Source of the DNA: Acidimicrobiales bacterium
Lineage (GTDB): Bacteria > Actinomycetota > Acidimicrobiia > Acidimicrobiales > SZUA-35
Assembly (NCBI GenBank): GCA_024641625.1
Contig: JAHECQ010000269.1
Span: 1 to 5,573, forward strand
DNA: 5,573 nucleotides
Direction: 5' to 3'
Below the pieces are notes generated by a model that had not been told where the DNA came from, ran no database searches, and saw only the letters and a program-made list of their open reading frames with translations. A program made the translations under genes and the position numbers. How positions within the stretch are numbered: the first letter of the stretch is position 1; each line of letters opens with the position of its first letter. This document shows positions 5,125 to 5,573 of the stretch, piece after piece.

Positions 5125-5573
5125 GTGACTGCAGCCCCCGTCGACGACGCCACTACCTCCGCCCTCGAGAACCAGTTCGGGTTGGCAGACCGGATCGTCG
5201 ACGAGGCAGCGCTCGCCAACAGCGTCGAACGCTTCCGCTCCCAGGGCATCACGCTGCCGACGTTCGCTCAGCTCGAGGACCCCTCGACCTTCGACCACGC
5301 CAGCAAGGTCGGTGACGCCGACCCGCAGGGGCCAGACGCCCGCAACCTGTGGCGCGTCCACTGGTACAACGATCTCGCCGGCAACCGCGTCGAGGTGCCC
5401 GACCACGTCGTGCTGCCGTCGAGCCTCACCGGCGTCGAAAGCCCGATCATCGTCGCGTTCGGCGATCGCTTCCCGATGATCACCGCACACAAGGTGCTCG
5501 CCGCCTACGCGTGCCTCGCGCCACGCGTCGTCACTGGTCAGTTCGACCCGACCCACCACCGCGCCATCTGGCC
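5125..5573 (+). CDS. Probable PLP-dependent enzyme, cysteine-synthase-like (fold type II), N-terminal part
   Basis: Open from GTG 5125 to the window's end, giving 149 codons of an incomplete protein. The start is well constrained: an in-frame TGA lies at 5110-5112, no other start lies between, and the next candidates are deep in the protein. The first 70 residues are a charged leader. From about residue 74 the sequence (NLWRVHWYND, PDHVVLPSSLTGVESPIIVAFG, FPMITAHKVLAAYACLAPRVVTGQFDP) resembles what I remember of long-form PLP-dependent cysteine-synthase-like proteins of actinobacteria, with K123 in AHKVLAAYAC as the candidate PLP lysine. Such proteins continue with a PSTGNYCRGG-type phosphate-binding loop, which would fall just past the window. 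The reaction is presumably a beta-replacement or elimination on an amino acid, substrate unknown. There is no Shine-Dalgarno at a usable distance. Family call from memory, moderate confidence. The gene itself is certain. Confidence 0.68.
   Translation, partial: MTAAPVDDATTSALENQFGLADRIVDEAALANSVERFRSQGITLPTFAQLEDPSTFDHASKVGDADPQGPDARNLWRVHWYNDLAGNRVEVPDHVVLPSSLTGVESPIIVAFGDRFPMITAHKVLAAYACLAPRVVTGQFDPTHHRAIW

Noticed and set aside
5074..5559. A 161-codon minus-strand frame opposite the PLP-enzyme gene
   Set aside because: It is a shadow of the + strand frame, with no recognisable domain, and it runs through the palindrome at the PLP gene start.
1..5573. Mobile element, CRISPR array, toxin-antitoxin or phage-defence system
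   Set aside because: No transposase, integrase, regularly spaced repeats or paired small genes are visible. The tRNA has no duplicated 3' end within the window that would mark an integration site, and the HerA-like gene lacks a nuclease or SIR2-type partner.

Overview
The window is high-GC bacterial chromosome from what looks like an actinobacterium. The evidence is strong G/C at third codon positions, frequent GTG starts, genes lacking Shine-Dalgarno sequences with a TANNNT hexamer 6-8 nt before the start codon, and a tRNA without an encoded CCA. The gene set (large HerA-like ATPase, DUF2461 protein, long-form PLP enzyme) reminds me of Acidimicrobiia such as Ilumatobacter. That placement is inference from memory, not a search.

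Left part (1-1250): the window opens inside the 3' end of a RdgB/HAM1-type purine NTP pyrophosphatase on the + strand. It converges on, and overlaps by 35 bp, a minus-strand gene for an exonuclease/endonuclease/phosphatase (EEP) family enzyme with three N-terminal membrane segments. Divergent from the EEP gene is a + strand tRNA gene with a leucine anticodon (UAG) and a Leu-like D-arm, but only a 5-nt variable loop. This is unusual, because bacterial tRNA-Leu normally carries a long variable arm.

Middle (1340-4526): a minus-strand gene of about 806 codons encodes a HerA/FtsK-superfamily ATPase with a long coiled-coil tail. A short divergent promoter region (about 100 bp) separates it from a + strand DUF2461 gene. 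Both appear to be leaderless.

Right part (4527-5573): a 151-bp gap holds a 31-bp hyphenated palindrome with a GGGGTCaGACCCC core and a 10-bp direct repeat. It is followed by a small secreted two-cysteine protein with a strong ribosome binding site, a GC-rich hairpin, and the 5' part of a probable PLP-dependent enzyme of the cysteine-synthase type. The GTG start of that gene directly abuts a perfect TTGACA-N3-TGTCAA palindrome.

The genes do not form one pathway. They look like separate housekeeping transcription units. I see no phage, IS, CRISPR or defence system. The most interesting signals are the atypical tRNA, the repeated leaderless promoter layout, the two palindromes and the unrecognised small secreted protein.
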